Origin: Collinsella sp.
Lineage (GTDB): Bacteria > Actinomycetota > Coriobacteriia > Coriobacteriales > Coriobacteriaceae
Assembly (NCBI GenBank): GCA_022713905.1
Contig: JAIHTM010000147.1
Coordinates: 1-6,440 of the forward strand
Direction: 5' to 3'
Length of the DNA stretch: 6,440 nt
Below the pieces are notes generated by a model. That model had not been told where the DNA came from. It made no database searches and saw only the letters and a program-made list of their open reading frames with translations. A program made the position numbers and the translations under genes. Positions within the stretch are counted from its first letter, which is position 1, and every line of letters starts with the position of its first letter. Shown one piece after another: positions 5,642 through 6,440 of this stretch.

Positions 5642-5675
5642 AGTATACGGTTGCGGTGCCCCCTCGTGCGCAACC
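5642..5675 (-). promoter_or_regulatory. Probable dedA promoter with a dyad at -35
   Basis: On the minus strand TATACT (5647-5642) is a good -10, placing the start near 5635 and a leader of about 40 nt. No good -35 is found at normal spacing; TTGCGC (5673-5668) is 20 bp away. GGTTGCG (5649-5655) and CGCAACC (5669-5675) form a 7-bp inverted repeat around the -35 area, so a regulator could act here (inference). Confidence 0.38.
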
Positions 5676-5760
5676 CCACAAAAGCATGACTCCATTACCA
5701 GCAAGTTTGCATAACTGACATCTGTAGCGCAATGGCGCCAAGATTGTCCTTCCTAATCCC

Positions 5761-5777
5761 TAGCAAATCGCTATACT
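5761..5777 (+). promoter_or_regulatory. Probable cysE promoter, -10 with overlapping dyad
   Basis: TATACT at 5772-5777 is a good -10, with a start near 5784 and a leader of about 35 nt before GTG 5819. The best -35 is weak (TTCCTA 5750-5755, spacer 16). TAGC (5761-5764) and GCTA (5770-5773) form a small dyad that runs into the -10, a place where a repressor could block it. No T-box or other riboswitch fits in the 223-bp region. Confidence 0.4.
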
Positions 5778-5818
5778 TTATTGAATCGCATTGCCATGGC
5801 GCTAAGGGAGGACGGCCG

Positions 5819-6440
5819 GTGAGCTTTATCAATACCATTCGCGAGGATATCAAGACCGTCCAGGCGCAAGACCCCGCTGCACAAAACGGTCTGGTCATCT
5901 TCCTTTCCTATCCTGGCCTGCACGCCAAGTGGAACCACGTGCCCGAGCACTGGCTCTGGGAGCACGGTCATCGCTCGCTCGCCCGCGTGCTCTCGCAAAT
6001 CACCCGTCATATCACCGGCGTCGAGATTCATCCCGCGGCACAGATCGGCAAGCATTTCTTTATCGACCATGCCATGGGCGTCGTCATCGGCGAGACCACC
6101 ATTGTGGGCGACAACTGCGTGCTCTACCAGGGCGTTACGCTCGGCGGCACCGGCAACGAGACCGGCAAACGCCACCCAACGCTCGGCGATAACGTCACCG
6201 TGGGCACGGGCGCCAAGGTGCTCGGCAACATCCGCATCGGCAACAACGTCAAGATCGGCGGCAACTCGGTCGTCGTCAAGGACGTGCCCGACAACTGCAC
6301 CGTCGCGGGCGTGCCGGGACGCATCATCAAGCGCAACGGCTGCCGCGTGTTCGAGGAGAGCTTCGACGCCAAGCAGCATCGCGAGTACATGCCCGATGAC
6401 GCTGCCGAGCAGAGTGCCCTCAACCGCCAAGGCATCACCG
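5819..6440 (+). CDS. cysE: Serine O-acetyltransferase, C-terminus cut by window edge
   Basis: The enzyme makes O-acetylserine from serine and acetyl-CoA, the first committed step of cysteine synthesis. 207 residues are present and the frame runs off the window without a stop. The N-terminal part has FLSYPGLHAKWNHVPEHWLW (28-47), typical of the short Gram-positive/plant-like form (B. subtilis CysE is about 217 residues) rather than the longer E. coli enzyme. Hexapeptide (left-handed beta-helix) repeats fill about 68-168: GVEIHPAAQIGKHFFIDHAM (67-86), VVIGETTIVGDNCVLYQGVT (88-107), LGGTG (108-112), GKRHP (116-120), AKVLGNIRIGNNVKIGGNS (132-150), VAGVPGRII (162-170). Asp83-His84 and His119 match the DH and RHP active-site motifs. 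The start is GTG 5819 with AAGGGAGGA about 6 nt upstream (5804-5812); the upstream ATG at 5796 is in another frame. Partner genes such as cysK or cysS are not in view. Confidence 0.94.
   Translation, partial: MSFINTIREDIKTVQAQDPAAQNGLVIFLSYPGLHAKWNHVPEHWLWEHGHRSLARVLSQITRHITGVEIHPAAQIGKHFFIDHAMGVVIGETTIVGDNCVLYQGVTLGGTGNETGKRHPTLGDNVTVGTGAKVLGNIRIGNNVKIGGNSVVVKDVPDNCTVAGVPGRIIKRNGCRVFEESFDAKQHREYMPDDAAEQSALNRQGIT

Noticed and set aside
5771..6430. 219-codon open frame antisense to cysE
   Set aside because: The plus strand encodes clear hexapeptide acetyltransferase repeats with the DH and RHP motifs, so the minus frame is a shadow.

Overview
This window looks like a piece of a GC-rich bacterial chromosome, most likely a Coriobacteriia actinobacterium close to Collinsella. 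That assignment is inferred from the style of the proteins, the base composition and the gut-actinobacterial gene types. No marker gene here proves it. The content is mostly housekeeping: six protein genes, one tRNA and several clear intergenic hairpins. I found no mobile element, CRISPR array, toxin-antitoxin pair or defence cluster.

Layout from left to right. (1) Minus strand 1822-41: a 593-residue fusion of a TadA-type tRNA adenosine deaminase to a glycerate kinase. (2) Plus strand 1874-1963: tRNA-Ser(UGA) with an encoded CCA. (3) Minus strand 2563-1967: a TetR-family regulator whose stop codon lies 3 bp from the tRNA 3' end. (4) A divergent 199-bp promoter region with tandem TATACT boxes and a long dyad. 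(5) Plus strand 2763-3314: lemA, followed by a textbook terminator. (6) The convergent lemA/ilvE gap (3315-3606), which holds three hairpins, including a nested 95-nt stem-loop with a perfect 14-bp base. (7) Minus strand 4659-3607: ilvE, the branched-chain aminotransferase, preceded by a leader of about 145 nt. (8) Minus strand 5595-4948: a DedA-family membrane protein with its own terminator at 4919-4881. (9) A 223-bp divergent region. (10) Plus strand from 5819 to the window edge: cysE, serine O-acetyltransferase, started by GTG and cut off by the window.

Functionally the genes touch amino-acid metabolism (ilvE for Leu/Ile/Val, cysE for cysteine, the glycerate kinase domain for a three-carbon acid linked to serine), decoding (TadA, tRNA-Ser) and the envelope (LemA, DedA). 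Each gene seems to be its own transcription unit. The only pair that might share a message is tetR then tadA-glycerate kinase, and that message would cross the tRNA gene antisense.

The observations most worth a second look are the TadA-glycerate kinase fusion, the 95-nt nested hairpin between lemA and ilvE, a possible leaderless 49-codon ORF that ends in an ATGA overlap with the ilvE start, and the dyad over the lemA promoter. None of these amounts to a demonstrated new system.
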